Part shown: one piece after another, positions 1 through 10,300 of the stretch
Layout of the letters: each line of letters starts with the position of its first letter
Position numbering within the stretch: the stretch's first letter is position 1
DNA from: Paenibacillus sp. FSL K6-3182
GTDB taxonomy: Bacteria > Bacillota > Bacilli > Paenibacillales > Paenibacillaceae
Reading direction: 5' to 3'
NCBI RefSeq assembly: GCF_037976325.1
Contig: NZ_CP150265.1
Location: 6,737,001 to 6,801,000 of the forward strand
DNA: 64,000 nucleotides
Translations under genes and position numbers: made by a program
The notes under the pieces: model-generated
What the model saw: the letters and a program-made list of their open reading frames with translations, nothing else
Database searches by the model: none
Told to the model about the DNA's origin: nothing

Positions 1-415
1 GCTGCTTCGCATATCGAATCGCGGTTTTATAACGATACGTGAAACACACCATATGAGGGATGGGATGATTCGCTAATTCCTGTCTAAGAATCGCTGCTTC
101 CCTTGCATCAAGGGCAATTGGCTTCTCAAGCGCAAATGGCTTGCGATGAATAATGGCGTCATACGCGATCTGAAAATGATTGCTGTTTGGTGTGCCTATG
201 GTCACAGCGTCCAGCTCTGATTGCTTTAACATATCCAAATGATTTACATACTGCCGCTCAAGCGGAATCCCCAGTTCATTGCCTTTGGCCAAAAGCGCTT
301 CCTCATTACAATCACATATCGACCATATTTCAGCATGTTCACTTGCCAAGATGCCTTCAATATGAAAGTTAGCAATGCCGCCAAGCCCAATAACGCCTAT
401 TTTCAGCTTCTTCAT
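1..415 (-). CDS. Gfo/Idh/MocA-family oxidoreductase, N-terminal part (runs off window)
   Basis: The reverse strand reads from an ATG at 415 without a stop to the window edge, giving 138 residues. The N-terminus MKKLKIGVIGLGGIA is a Rossmann GxGxxG NAD(P)-binding loop. Further on come the family features ...VTIGTPNSNHF and the ALEKPIAL segment, which matches the EKP motif whose lysine binds cofactor and substrate in inositol/glucose-fructose dehydrogenases. A GGGATGAGG stretch precedes the start. The gene is divergent from the AraC regulator at 548, which probably controls it. The substrate cannot be told from this fragment; a sugar or cyclitol is typical. The C-terminal catalytic domain lies outside the window. 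Confidence 0.9.
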   Translation of the reverse strand, partial: MKKLKIGVIGLGGIANFHIEGILASEHAEIWSICDCNEEALLAKGNELGIPLERQYVNHLDMLKQSELDAVTIGTPNSNHFQIAYDAIIHRKPFALEKPIALDAREAAILRQELANHPIPHMVCFTYRYKTAIRYAKQ

Positions 416-547
416 ATGCCTCATCCCGTCCTTATAGTGGCTTCAATTACAAACCCAGTATAGTTTGTGTTAAAATGAACGGGAATGTCCGATCTAGACT
501 CTTTTTGTACAAAAGCGACTTTTACGGAGTGAAGGAGGTCATAACTA

Positions 548-1462
548 TTGCTGTCCATGAACATGGATTTAGTGCCTCGCATAAAAATTATGGGGTTTAT
601 TGCTTACAAAAGCCCGTGGATTCATTTCAAACGAAATATAAATGAGTATGTGCTCTATTTCATCAGAAGTGGAGAACTCCATATTAAAGAGGAGAAAAAT
701 CATTATGTTCTGCGTAAAGGTGACTTGCTTATTCTTGAGCCCAATTTGAATCATGAAGGAACGGCAAAGCATGTTTGCGATTACTATTACATTCACTTTG
801 AGCATTCAGATATTAAAGCTGTGTATAGGGATGATATGCTGGCTTTAGCCAATTACTTTATTGTTGAGCATGACCAGTCTCCGTTTATTGAGCATAAGCC
901 TACCGTTAATGGAATCCATCCAAATCACTGCTACTTCCCCAAATACCATACGATTTCTGATAAAACCAGATTTAATCTCATCCTGAGTGCATTAAATGAA
1001 ATGCAGAAGCTCTACATGCGCAGGTATTACAATAGAAGCCTAACTGCTTTTCAATTTATGCAATGGCTCGTTGAGCTCTCACGTGAGTATTTTATGGATG
1101 AGCTGAAGCGCAAAGACCGAATTCATTCGAAGTCGGTTGTTAAGGTTAACGCGCTGCTCGATTATATCCATCAAAACTATCAGAGCAAAATAACCGGCAA
1201 AGACATTGAGCTTACATTTGAAGGCAACTATGATTACTTAAACCGTGCCTTTAAGCTCGTTACCGGCCAATCGATCATTCGGTACATCAATGCGGTTCGA
1301 GTAAACCAAGCGAAACAATTGATTGAAACGACGCCGCTCAGCATAGGAGAAATCGGTTATCTAGTCGGGATCAACGATCCCTATCATTTCAGCAAAGTAT
1401 TCAAAAAATATGTCGGCCTCTCACCTACTCAATATTTTAAGCAAGTATGGAAGAGCGACTAA
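548..1462 (+). CDS. AraC-family transcriptional regulator (cupin sensor)
   Basis: A 304-residue DNA-binding regulator. Residues about 15-95 form an AraC-type cupin arm (GELHIKEEKNHYVLRKGDLLILEP) that probably binds a small sugar ligand. Residues about 195-302 hold the two helix-turn-helix motifs, ending in the usual ...GINDPYHFSKVFKKYVGLSPTQYF signature. The start is the TTG at 548: AAGGAGG at 532-538 lies 9 bases upstream, whereas the in-frame ATG at 557 would be too far from it. The gene is divergent from the oxidoreductase at 1-415 across a 132-bp gap and likely activates it. A strong terminator follows at once. Confidence 0.92.
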   Translation: MLSMNMDLVPRIKIMGFIAYKSPWIHFKRNINEYVLYFIRSGELHIKEEKNHYVLRKGDLLILEPNLNHEGTAKHVCDYYYIHFEHSDIKAVYRDDMLALANYFIVEHDQSPFIEHKPTVNGIHPNHCYFPKYHTISDKTRFNLILSALNEMQKLYMRRYYNRSLTAFQFMQWLVELSREYFMDELKRKDRIHSKSVVKVNALLDYIHQNYQSKITGKDIELTFEGNYDYLNRAFKLVTGQSIIRYINAVRVNQAKQLIETTPLSIGEIGYLVGINDPYHFSKVFKKYVGLSPTQYFKQVWKSD

Positions 1463-1500
1463 AAACCCTCCAAACGACCATCGTTAGGAGGGTTTTTTTG
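1461..1500 (+). terminator. Intrinsic terminator of the AraC gene
   Basis: AACCCTCC and GGAGGGTT pair around a short loop and are followed by a run of seven T. It begins right at the AraC stop codon. Confidence 0.9.
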
Positions 1501-1634
1501 GGCTTTAATCCATAGAAGCTATCTATCATTATGGGGCAAATATCTTCAATTGATACTAGCAGATTTTGATAGAGATAGGGATATTGACCAGTACGAACAC
1601 TCTATCATGTACGTATACTTACACTACATAGATA

Positions 1635-1771
1635 CAAAATAAATAAGAGAAAGGAGGATCTCTAGCTTTGCTAGAATGCTAGTTTTCCAAGTAGCCTAAG
1701 GTTCAATCTAGAAAAGGAGTGCTGCACAATAAAGCAAAAAAAAGGGTTCAAAACTGAAAAGAGGTTAAAGC
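1635..1771 (+). promoter_or_regulatory. Possible structured leader of the ArsB/NhaD-type transporter
   Basis: The 271-bp gap before the transporter holds two Shine-Dalgarno-like GGAGG/AGGAG stretches that do not serve the gene itself. The first is followed by a tiny reading frame, TTG CTA GAA TGC TAG, inside a TCTAGC/GCTAGA inverted repeat. This could be a leader peptide or a structured 5' UTR. I recognise no known riboswitch class in it. Confidence 0.25.
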
Positions 1772-3103
1772 ATGCATGACTTAATGATCATTATGACCAT
1801 TTCCGCGTTCCTTCTAACAATCAGCTTCATCTTCTGGCGACCGCAGGTCAATGAAGCGATACCCGCAACAATCGGAGCTGCAGTCGTTCTTCTTAGCGGA
1901 AGCGTCTCGCTTTCCGATCTCGGTCAAATAACCGAAACGATAAGCGGGGCTGCGGTCACCATTATTGCTACCATCGTTATGGCCATTGTTTTAGAAAGCT
2001 TCGGTTTTTTCTACTGGGCAGCCGAGCTGCTCACCAAAAAAGCTCGCGGTTCCGGCATTCGTTTGTTTTGGCTAACAAACTTATTTTGTTTTCTCATGAC
2101 GCTTTTTGTAAACAATGACGGAAGCATCTTAATTACAACGCCCATATTGCTGCTCTTGCTGCAAAATATGGGACTAAAAAAACATCAAAAAATACCTTAT
2201 CTATTATCTGGCGCATTAATCGCAACGGCATCTAGTGCCCCTATCGGCGTAAGCAATATCGTCAATTTAATTGCGTTAAAAATTGTTCATATGGACCTCT
2301 ACATGCATACCGCAATGATGTTCGTACCCGCTTCGCTTGGACTTGTCCTCTTGTCGCTCCTGCTGTTTGCCGTCTTCTATCGCACACTTCCAAAAACACT
2401 CCCTCCCGCTTCCAGGTGGAATCTTATGCCCGGCGGCCATCCGTTAAAGGAAACCTTGCCTAAAGAGAACCGCAACCGCTTCATGCGCAATATTCTTATT
2501 TTTGTATTCTGTGTTCGTATCAGCCTCTTTGTCGCATCCTACATCCACTTCCCCGTCGCTGCAATGGCTGTTATCGGATCTGCTCTTCTGCTAGGCTGGC
2601 GTTGGTACCACTTAAAAATTTCACCGGCGGACATGCTCAAAAAAACACCTTGGTATATACTCATATTCGCTTTCAGCATGTATGTGATCATTTATGGCCT
2701 TAACAATATCGGTTTAACGGATTGGCTTATTCATCTTATGCAGCCTCTCATCTCAGGAAGCCTGGTTCACGCCAGCGTTCTCATGGGCGGACTTTTAAGC
2801 GTACTCTCCAATTTATTCAACAACCATCCCGCACTTATGGTCGGTACGATTACACTAATGAATATGGGCCTTGATCCTCTAACGTTAAAAATTGCTTATC
2901 TCGCTAGTGTCATCGGCAGTGACATCGGTTCTCTCCTATTGCCAATTGGTACATTGGCAACGCTTATGTGGATGCATATCGTACGTAAAGGCGGGGTTCC
3001 AATTAGCTGGGTTCAGTATTTGAAGGTAACTTCAATCGTCATTCCGATTACCGTTGTATTCACGTTAATTCTATTATCGTATTGGGTATACTGGGTGTTC
3101 TAA
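1772..3103 (+). CDS. ArsB/NhaD-type (ion transporter superfamily) membrane transporter
   Basis: A 443-residue protein with about 11-12 hydrophobic segments. The central NNDGSILITTPI segment and the repeated LSNLFNNHPALM segment in the second half are the paired re-entrant signature of the ArsB/NhaD ion-transporter superfamily (arsenite or Na+/H+ antiport, dicarboxylate uptake). No arsR or arsC neighbour is present, so an arsenic role is not supported by context. GAGGTTAAAGC before the ATG acts as ribosome binding site. A long leader precedes it and a hairpin follows it. The substrate is not assignable from sequence alone. Confidence 0.85.
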   Translation: MHDLMIIMTISAFLLTISFIFWRPQVNEAIPATIGAAVVLLSGSVSLSDLGQITETISGAAVTIIATIVMAIVLESFGFFYWAAELLTKKARGSGIRLFWLTNLFCFLMTLFVNNDGSILITTPILLLLLQNMGLKKHQKIPYLLSGALIATASSAPIGVSNIVNLIALKIVHMDLYMHTAMMFVPASLGLVLLSLLLFAVFYRTLPKTLPPASRWNLMPGGHPLKETLPKENRNRFMRNILIFVFCVRISLFVASYIHFPVAAMAVIGSALLLGWRWYHLKISPADMLKKTPWYILIFAFSMYVIIYGLNNIGLTDWLIHLMQPLISGSLVHASVLMGGLLSVLSNLFNNHPALMVGTITLMNMGLDPLTLKIAYLASVIGSDIGSLLLPIGTLATLMWMHIVRKGGVPISWVQYLKVTSIVIPITVVFTLILLSYWVYWVF

Positions 3104-3114
3104 TTTGCAAAGAA

Positions 3115-3140
3115 AGAGACCTTCCGCAAGGAAGGTCTCT
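3115..3140. terminator. Hairpin between convergent genes
   Basis: A perfect 11-bp stem, AGAGACCTTCC with GGAAGGTCTCT, closed by GCAA. The plus-strand tail lacks a T run. Read on the minus strand it is followed by TTTCTTTG, so it may also end the Nudix transcript. Confidence 0.7.
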
Positions 3141-3186
3141 ACTATAAATAACAGGATAAACATTTCATCTGGTTAATAGCTTTATT

Positions 3187-3744
3187 TTATACTCGAAATA
3201 ATCCATAACCGTTCAAAGGCAAGACAGGCGACCTATCTATCTTGAGTCCCTGTGATTGTCCATGGAAAGCAACATCAACCAGCCACTGTGTAAAGCTGGC
3301 AACATCCATTGATTCCAGCTCCTGCAAGGTGAAGAAACCGGCAGCATCAACCTCCACAAAATCCGGGGTAGGCTCTCCGCTCACATATTCCATCTCAAAT
3401 GCGACGTACAGATTATGTATATTTCTCGGCTGATCACGCAGTGCTACGACGTTTTTTACGATTGCTTGCACGCCGCACTCTTCCATAACCTCTCGCTCAA
3501 TCGTGTCTTGAATGGCTTCCAGCTGCTCAATATAGCCGCCAGGATTCGTCCATTTACCTTTTCCAGGCTCTTGCGCTCGGCGAACGAGCAAAATTTTCTC
3601 ATCCTTAACGACCAGTGCCCCGACACCAATGCTATAATTTCCCCAATGAACGAAGCTGCAGCTCGTACAAGCCCGCCTCATCGTACCGTCAACGTCACGG
3701 GTTTCGAGCTCATGACCGCATGACATACAAAATTTCGCTTCCAT
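3187..3744 (-). CDS. Nudix hydrolase with N-terminal zinc ribbon
   Basis: About 185 residues. Cysteines 6, 9, 26 and 29 (FCMSC...ACTSC) make a zinc ribbon like that of NADH pyrophosphatases. The Nudix box G-x5-E-x7-REVMEECGV is complete at about residues 70-92, with the metal-binding EE at 88-89. It should hydrolyse a nucleoside-diphosphate-linked compound (NADH, ADP-ribose or a sugar nucleotide). A GTG at 3753 is also in frame, but the GAGGTG overlapping it sits 7 bases before the ATG at 3744, so I take the ATG. Its 3' end faces the transporter gene. Confidence 0.9.
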   Translation of the reverse strand: MEAKFCMSCGHELETRDVDGTMRRACTSCSFVHWGNYSIGVGALVVKDEKILLVRRAQEPGKGKWTNPGGYIEQLEAIQDTIEREVMEECGVQAIVKNVVALRDQPRNIHNLYVAFEMEYVSGEPTPDFVEVDAAGFFTLQELESMDVASFTQWLVDVAFHGQSQGLKIDRSPVLPLNGYGLFRV

Positions 3745-3905
3745 TTGATTCACCTCTGCATCAAGCTTGTTTTCTCATTCGATTATACGAATTATTTCAG
3801 CTTATGCATAGGTTGTACCCATTAAGTACGAACCTTTCATTTGATAAGGAACAGGACGTACAGGTATAATGCCAATATGAGCTACAGCATAGGAGGACAA
3901 AAATC

Positions 3906-4898
3906 ATGCGTTTTGTAAGCAATAATGGCATCACCGATCCAACGCTTAATTTGGCATTAGAGGAATATATATTGCGTTCATTGCCTGACAACGATGACTA
4001 CTTGCTTTTCTACATAAATGAGCCATCCATCATCATTGGCAAAAACCAAAATACCGTCGAGGAAGTTAATGCAGATTACGTCGAAAGCAGTGGGCTTCAC
4101 GTCGTCCGCAGACTATCTGGAGGGGGAGCCGTCTACCACGATCTCGGCAACTTGAATTTCAGCTTTATTATGAAGGATGACGGCAAGTCCTTTCACAATT
4201 TCAAGAAGTTCACCGAACCTGTTGTACGTGCGCTTCAAGAGCTGGGAGTAGACGCCGAAATGACCGGCCGAAATGATCTACAGGTTGGCGAGCGAAAAAT
4301 ATCCGGCAATGCGCAATTTTCGACGAAGGGCAAAATGTTCAGCCATGGAACGCTGCTGTTTAATTCTGAAATCGAAAATGTTGTATCTGCGCTGAAGGCA
4401 AATGCTGAAAAATATGTATCGAAATCAACGAAGTCGATCCGCAGCCGCGTGGCTAATATTACAGAGTTTTTGAAGGAGCCTATGACAATAGAGCAGTTTA
4501 GGCAAAGACTGCTTCAGTCCATCTTTGAGCAATCTGCTGAAATTCCGTTCTACGAGTTATCTGAACAGGACTGGCAAAATGTACACAAGCTGGCGGCAGA
4601 GCGCTACCGCAGCTGGGAATGGAACTATGGCCGTTCTCCATCCTTTAATGTGCAGCAGAAGAAACGAATCGAAGGAGTTGGCACCTTTGATGTTCGCCTT
4701 CAGGTTGAAGAAGGATTAATTGTGAACGCTGCTATTTACGGAGACTTTTTTGGCCGTGGCGACAGCAATGAAGTTGCTCAGAAACTGATCGGCATTCGTT
4801 ATGAAGCTTCCGCTCTAAAGCAGCTTACGGCTGATATTGATCTGCCCTTCTATTTCGGTCCGGTAACGAAAGAACAATGGCTTGAGTTAATTTTGTAA
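3906..4898 (+). CDS. lplA: Lipoate-protein ligase
   Basis: A 330-residue LplA/LplJ-type enzyme that activates free lipoate with ATP and transfers it to lipoyl domains (E2 or GcvH). The N-terminal ligase domain shows the family motifs: INEPSIIIGKNQNT, VVRRLSGGGAVYHDLGNLNFSF (RRxxGGGxVYHD) and the GNAQ...HGTLLF region. The last 80-90 residues form the LplA C-terminal domain, including WNYGRSP. AGGAGG lies 8-9 bases before the ATG. Single gene, followed by a strong terminator. The length matches the family norm. Confidence 0.96.
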   Translation: MRFVSNNGITDPTLNLALEEYILRSLPDNDDYLLFYINEPSIIIGKNQNTVEEVNADYVESSGLHVVRRLSGGGAVYHDLGNLNFSFIMKDDGKSFHNFKKFTEPVVRALQELGVDAEMTGRNDLQVGERKISGNAQFSTKGKMFSHGTLLFNSEIENVVSALKANAEKYVSKSTKSIRSRVANITEFLKEPMTIEQFRQRLLQSIFEQSAEIPFYELSEQDWQNVHKLAAERYRSWEWNYGRSPSFNVQQKKRIEGVGTFDVRLQVEEGLIVNAAIYGDFFGRGDSNEVAQKLIGIRYEASALKQLTADIDLPFYFGPVTKEQWLELIL

Positions 4899-4907
4899 GC
4901 AGCATGC

Positions 4908-4940
4908 AAACAGCCCCTTGCGATATGCGAGGGGCTGTTT
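4908..4940 (+). terminator. Intrinsic terminator of lplA
   Basis: AAACAGCCCCT pairs with AGGGGCTGTTT around an 11-base loop, just after the lplA stop codon. Confidence 0.85.
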
Positions 4941-4989
4941 ACGTAATCATTGAAGGAGAGATTATGTTCACCCTTCATCCCCGCTCTCT

Positions 4990-5178
4990 TTATCCATTGA
5001 AACGTCGATATAACCGATTTACTGCTGCTGACATCTTCTCATTTTCCTTCCCCTTGCGCTCCATGCTTTCCTGATCTGCCCTCTCAAGCGAAAGCAGGAT
5101 TAATCCATAACCAAGGGCTGAAAGCGATGCTGAAAGCTTGGCCAGTTCTTCAGACTTAATCTCTTTTTTATCTGCCAT
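4990..5178 (-). CDS. Small hypothetical protein (62 aa)
   Basis: A short charged protein with a hydrophobic centre (LSALGYGLILLSLE) and a basic, hydrophilic C-terminus. AAGGAG lies 8 bases before the ATG at 5178; an in-frame TTG at 5181 is closer than ideal. No family recognised. The good ribosome binding site and isolated position support a real gene. It may be peripheral to the membrane. Confidence 0.6.
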   Translation of the reverse strand: MADKKEIKSEELAKLSASLSALGYGLILLSLERADQESMERKGKENEKMSAAVNRLYRRFNG

Positions 5179-5250
5179 CAACTTTTCTCCTTTATATTGA
5201 AATTTTTAGGAAACTTTTATGTGACAAGCTGAATCATCATGGTCAAAGGT

Positions 5251-5397
5251 TTAAAGCAGCTCTTCCTTTTCCTCTTTTGCTTTTATGACGGCAAACAATC
5301 CAAATAAATCGCCAATGACTAATATAACTGCAGCCCATATAGCAAGATCATCAGACGATAATTCGGTTATCTCCGGTTTTGTTGTCGTTTTTGGCAT
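5251..5397 (-). CDS. Small single-span membrane protein (48 aa)
   Basis: Starting at the ATG at 5397, which has AAGGAG 10 bases upstream, the product is MPKTTTKPEITELSSDD, then one hydrophobic helix (LAIWAAVILVIGDLFGLFAVI), then a highly charged KAKEEKEELL tail. The frame stays open upstream to 5514, but no ribosome binding site supports a longer form. Similar tiny hydrophobic proteins are common in Bacillales; function unknown. Confidence 0.6.
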   Translation of the reverse strand: MPKTTTKPEITELSSDDLAIWAAVILVIGDLFGLFAVIKAKEEKEELL

Positions 5398-5502
5398 TCG
5401 GATTAAGCTCCTTGATTTAATGTGATGATAACAGCCTATGCCAAGGAGCTGATTTGGGTTTGGGCGTATGCCGCTGTGTCCAGAAATAAAAAGGACGACA
5501 AC

Positions 5503-5529
5503 AAGAAACCCCAAGCGGTTCGCTCGGGG
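5503..5529 (-). terminator. Intrinsic terminator of the chemotaxis receptor gene
   Basis: On the minus strand CCCCGAGCG and CGCTTGGGG pair (one G-U) around AAC and are followed by TTTCTTGTTG. It lies just past the receptor stop codon. Confidence 0.8.
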
Positions 5530-5540
5530 CTTTCAACCAG

Positions 5541-7247
5541 TTATTCCATTCTGAACTTAGAGACATGGCTTTGCAAATCACCGGCTGCGGCATGAAGCGT
5601 TGTTGCAGATGCTGTTATTTCCTCCATGTACGCTAGCTGCTCTTCGGTTGCTGCAGATACGCTTTGCGTCAATGCTGATGATTCATTAGCCTGCTTCGCG
5701 CTGGCTGAAGTGGATGCAGCAATGTTTTGCGAGCCTGAAGATATTTGTATGGATGACGCAGCAATCTCTTGAATTTGGCTTGCTACCTCACTCACTGAAC
5801 TTCGGATAAGCTGGAATTGGCTGCTTGTCTCGATCAATGAACGCTTTCCCTTTTTCACTTCGTTTTTCCCTTTATCCATCATAGAAACAGCCTGCATTGT
5901 ATTGTTGCGTACAGTGCCGAGCAGCTTAGACGCTTTTTTTGACGCTTCTTCTGATTGTTTCGCTAAGTTTCTAACCTCTTCCGCTACTATAGCAAACCCT
6001 AAGCCATGTTCCCCTGCCCTTGCTGCTTCAATGGTTGCATTTAATGCAAGCAGCCGAGTCTGAGCCGAAATGGATGCAATTAATGCTACGATGTTCTCGA
6101 TGTGCTGCACGCTTTCCTTCACATTTTCCATCGCATTCGCAGTTTCATCGACGATTTGATCAATGCTGATCATGTCTTGGGTGGCAAGCTCCATGTAAGA
6201 ATGTCCGCCATCTACGATAAGAATGGCTTGCTCTGACGTTTCCGAAATCACCGTTACCGCGGATGTTATGCTTCTAATTGCTTCGACAATGTCCGCCATC
6301 GCTGTTGAAATTGTTTCTGAGCCTTGCAGCTGCTCCTCTGCTGATGCAGCAACCTGCTGTGTTGATTCAACGATGTAATGCGTAGCTGCTGAAGTTTGTT
6401 TGGCGCCTTCACGCATCTCCTCCGAGCTTGCTGCCAGCTGCTTCGCAGCCTGATTGACCTGCTCTATCATCTCCTGCAAACCGCTTCTCATACTATCAAA
6501 CGAGTCTGCTAATGAACCGATTTCATCTTTATTTCGAATGTGAAGAGGCGTGCTGCGCAAATCACCGCTGGCTACGGCCACAGCTAATCCAGACAAACGT
6601 CTAATGGGAATGGAAATATTTCTAGAAAGCAGTGTACCCAGCAGCAGCGTCACCGCAATAAGGAGGATACTTCCGATAAGCATAGAAATATTTGACTGAT
6701 TAACTTCCCTATCGTTTGCCAATACCTTGTCCGCCATAACGTCCTTTTGTTTTTGAGCGAGTTTAATCGCATTGGTGCGAATTAACTTGGCCAGAGGGAA
6801 AACCCGTGTGTTGGCATAAGAAGTGGCTTTTAACTGCTCCACATCGTTAATTTCTGCTATCCGTTCCATGTATTGATTGTTCCAGCCCAGAAGGGCGTCA
6901 AGCGCTTTATTATCTTCCTCATTTTGTATCAAAGCTTGTGCTGCCTTTGCTTGTCTAACAATATCCGCACTTACCGCATCCATTTCTTTTAACATGTCTT
7001 TATTTTTATTCAATAAGTAATCGCTAAAGCTGCTATTGAGCTGAACGGCATTTCTTTGAATAGACTCCATATTCATAAGGACGGCTACATTATTGTTAAT
7101 AAGCTCATTATAGGATCTATTAAGGTTATTGAGATTATAAAAAATAAAGCATAATAGAAGCATAATAAAAACAATTGCAGCAAAAAAACTGCCGTAAATC
7201 TTATTGGCTATCGTTAATTTACGTTTGCTCCCAATATTCAATTTCAT
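5541..7247 (-). CDS. Methyl-accepting chemotaxis protein
   Basis: A 568-residue transmembrane receptor. TM1 is at about 17-37 and TM2 at about 187-208. Between them lies a helical ~150-residue extracytoplasmic domain of the four-helix-bundle type. A HAMP domain follows at about 209-262 and then a long cytoplasmic signalling coiled coil. The conserved hairpin tip is clear ([20 protein letters not shown] and [13 protein letters not shown]), which contacts CheA and CheW. The ligand is unknown. AAGGAGG lies 9 bases before the ATG. It is transcribed alone, behind the terminator of the surface peptidase. Confidence 0.95.
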   Translation of the reverse strand: MKLNIGSKRKLTIANKIYGSFFAAIVFIMLLLCFIFYNLNNLNRSYNELINNNVAVLMNMESIQRNAVQLNSSFSDYLLNKNKDMLKEMDAVSADIVRQAKAAQALIQNEEDNKALDALLGWNNQYMERIAEINDVEQLKATSYANTRVFPLAKLIRTNAIKLAQKQKDVMADKVLANDREVNQSNISMLIGSILLIAVTLLLGTLLSRNISIPIRRLSGLAVAVASGDLRSTPLHIRNKDEIGSLADSFDSMRSGLQEMIEQVNQAAKQLAASSEEMREGAKQTSAATHYIVESTQQVAASAEEQLQGSETISTAMADIVEAIRSITSAVTVISETSEQAILIVDGGHSYMELATQDMISIDQIVDETANAMENVKESVQHIENIVALIASISAQTRLLALNATIEAARAGEHGLGFAIVAEEVRNLAKQSEEASKKASKLLGTVRNNTMQAVSMMDKGKNEVKKGKRSLIETSSQFQLIRSSVSEVASQIQEIAASSIQISSGSQNIAASTSASAKQANESSALTQSVSAATEEQLAYMEEITASATTLHAAAGDLQSHVSKFRME

Positions 7248-7308
7248 CTATGCCGTCCTCCTTACGTTTTCTGTGAGGCAATATGTACTTCATAAAAAAG
7301 CTTTAAAT

Positions 7309-7335
7309 AAAAGGGCTGCCGCTGGCAGCCCTTTT
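7309..7335 (-). terminator. Intrinsic terminator of the surface peptidase gene
   Basis: AAAAGGGCTGCC and GGCAGCCCTTTT form a 12-bp stem with a 3-base loop. On the minus strand it is followed by ATTTAAAG. Confidence 0.88.
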
Positions 7336-7350
7336 ATTTATTGCTATAAT

Positions 7351-10300
7351 TTAATTTTTCTTAAGAAGCTTGCTAATGATAACGGCTGCTTGTGCTCTAT
7401 TAGCTATGCCTTTTGGAGCATAGGAGCCGTCCGTCATGCCGTTGATCACACCTTGCTCTGTCAGAAGGGCAATTGCTTCTTTCGCATACGATGCCATTTT
7501 AGCTTGGTCGCTAAATTTACTTAAGGCACCCTCTACGTCACTTGCTGCTGCATCCTTATTGATGAGCTTCAAGGCGTTCGCAGCCATAATAGCCATTTCC
7601 TCACGTGTAATTGGTCGGTTAGGATCGAATTTGCCCTCTCCTACACCTTGAGCCAGTCCTGCTTTCACCGCTGCAGCTACTGAAGCGTAGTACCAATCCG
7701 ACGTTTTCACATCACTGAAGTCTGCCGTGGCACTCTCATCCGCTAGTTGATAAGCGCGAACAAGCATCGTCAAAAACTCAGCTCGCGTTACTTGTTTAAG
7801 CGGTGCAAATGATGTGCTGCTAATACCTGTAATAATGCCTTTTCCAGCCAACTCCTTAATTGCGTCTCCAGCCCATGCCTCAACAGCTCCTAAATCTTTA
7901 AACTCAGGAACGTCAACTGGCGTTGGCGTCGGTTTAGGAGTCGGTGTTGGCGTTGGTGTTACAACTGGACCTGGTCCGCCGGTGCCTGGGTCCGGTGTCA
8001 CAACAGGTCCCGTCTCCTCAGCAGATGCCGCAGCGAATATTGCATTGGCTACTACTCTGAATTGCTTTTGCGGATGTGCTCTGTTCAGTAAATCATTCGC
8101 AAATAACGTGACATTAATTTTGCCTTTTTTGTAGGTGAAGCCAATTGTTTTACCTTTTACTTTATCATTTCCAGGCCACCAGCCTGCTTTAAAGAAGTCA
8201 GCATCCGTACTTGCCGTTGCCAACACCTTCGCATTTGCAGGAGTAGAAGTGATCCATGAACCCGATGCAGTGTAGAAGTATTCTTTTGCATCGTACGCAG
8301 CCGTAATCAAATGCGTCTGATCCAGCTCTGTTTTGAACAAGCCTTCATGAGAGCTTCCTGTCGTTGCGAAATCGAATCCTGGCAACAGCGTTGAACCCTT
8401 CATCGTGTTCATTGCCGATCTTCCGAATCCAACATAAGGCTTGCCCTCACCGATCAGGTTCGTGCTTGCTTGTCCGCTTGTGTTAATAAGCACATCGCTT
8501 GCCGCCATATCCGTTGTCACAGGGAAACCCAAATCTTTTAGAACAAAAGCAGGGACTCCTGTTGCGGATACTGTCGTTAATTTCAGCAGCGGCCCTTCCT
8601 TGCTGTTCTTATTGTCAAAAGCGATAACATCGAGCAAATACTTTTTGGAAATAGACTGGAGATCCGCTTTGGAAACGAGGAAATCTCCTAATTCATAACC
8701 TGCAGCACCTTTGCTCAGCATCGTTACTGCTTTCTTAGCTGCAAGCAATTCATTTACTGCTTTAATGGCCGCATTGCTTGTATTTCTAATGACATATTGT
8801 TCTGCGTCGCCTGGAATGGTCGTCTCTGGGATTACGACTCCAGTAACGCTCGTCGTTTTACCGGAGAAGGCTCCATCCTGACGTACCACATAACGATCAA
8901 AACCTCTCATATCAGCAAAGCTTTGAACGATTTCCGCATACATTTCAGAGAAATCCGATACATCAAAGCCATCGTACAAGACGAGGTTAGCGTACCCCCT
9001 CTTCGCTTGCTTCATGTTGACAACGTAAGAGCCAATTGGATAAACAACCCCGCCAATCGTCACAGGTGTCGTGGTTTGTTCGACTTTGACGCCATTGCTC
9101 AGCAAGTACTGAACCATTTCATACGTTGCTAGGCGGTTTTTTTGCAATTCGCTTGCTACAGGAAGAACATAATAGTCTGGGAAGAAATTAGTTTCTGCAC
9201 CGCGTGGCCTGCCAATGACTTGATCAGCAGCATTCGTCAAATATTTATCAACGGTACGGCTGTCTGTATTCTCAACTCCGCGTTTATAAACTTCAAGCTG
9301 GTTCAAAAACAATTTTTCTTTGTTTTCTACTACATACTTGGTTGCTGCAACGCTCGCATAGAAGAGTGCAGTCGTTGAATCCTCGTTAAGCTCTGGTATT
9401 TCCAGCGTGTGACCTAATGCACCATGGTGCATCGCATAAACAGCTGTGTAAGCAGGGGATGCATCGTCCCAGCCTGATTTATTAGGTCCGTTGTTGTTTT
9501 GATGAGATTCATACGGAATTTCGTAGCTTGTATATTTGGTATTAGCAATACCTGCTTTACCCATCGCATTCGCTTGCTCGAGCATGCTTCCAATCAATAG
9601 ATCGTACTCGAAGTTCGGATCATGCGGCGGCGTACACGGCTCGATCAGGAAGCTGCCTACGAAACCGTGCATATCCAAGAAGGAAAGCGGCGACCATTTG
9701 GCAATTTCTTTCGTTACGATTTTTGTTTCGGGCTGTGTTTGATAGGAATTATCGCGGTTCAAGTCAAACGAGTTGGCATTTGCTCGCGTATTCAATGAAC
9801 GTCCATCTGGATTTTCCGTAAAATTCATTAGGAAAATAGCATTTTCAAGCGCATCATTTACGTTTAACGTAACAGGCAGCGGATTAGCAGCATCCTCGTT
9901 CGTATTAAACGTAATGTTATCCTTCATCCCCATTTCCCGGAAGAAGTTAAGAATAACGTCAACGCCAGGCGCTTCATCCGGATGGATGTTGTTAAGCCAT
10001 ACTGGAACTTTATAGTCGGTGAACGTGCCATTTTTGATTTTATCCTGCAAGCCTTTCGGATCATTCATCATAGCAGGCATCGTTTCATTTAAGTATTTGT
10101 CTACAGACGCTTTGTCCTTTGCCAAAATCGTAAAATAAATGTTTCTGCCCTGCACGGATTGGCCAAGAACCTGCGTTTCGACATAGCGATTATTCTTCGC
10201 ATTAATTTCTGCTGTAATCGCGTCAATCTCTGGTTTAATTTCATCATACGAATGATAGCTGTCATAAACATTAAGCTTAATAGGTGCTGTCGCAATGGTG

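Noticed and set aside
1772-3103. Arsenic resistance locus
   Set aside because: The transporter resembles ArsB, but no arsR, arsC or arsenic-type regulator is near.
7900-7990. Short GTTGGCGTTGG-type DNA repeats here and at 39290-39430
   Set aside because: They encode the Thr/Pro-rich linkers of the two SLH proteins, so coding constraint explains them.
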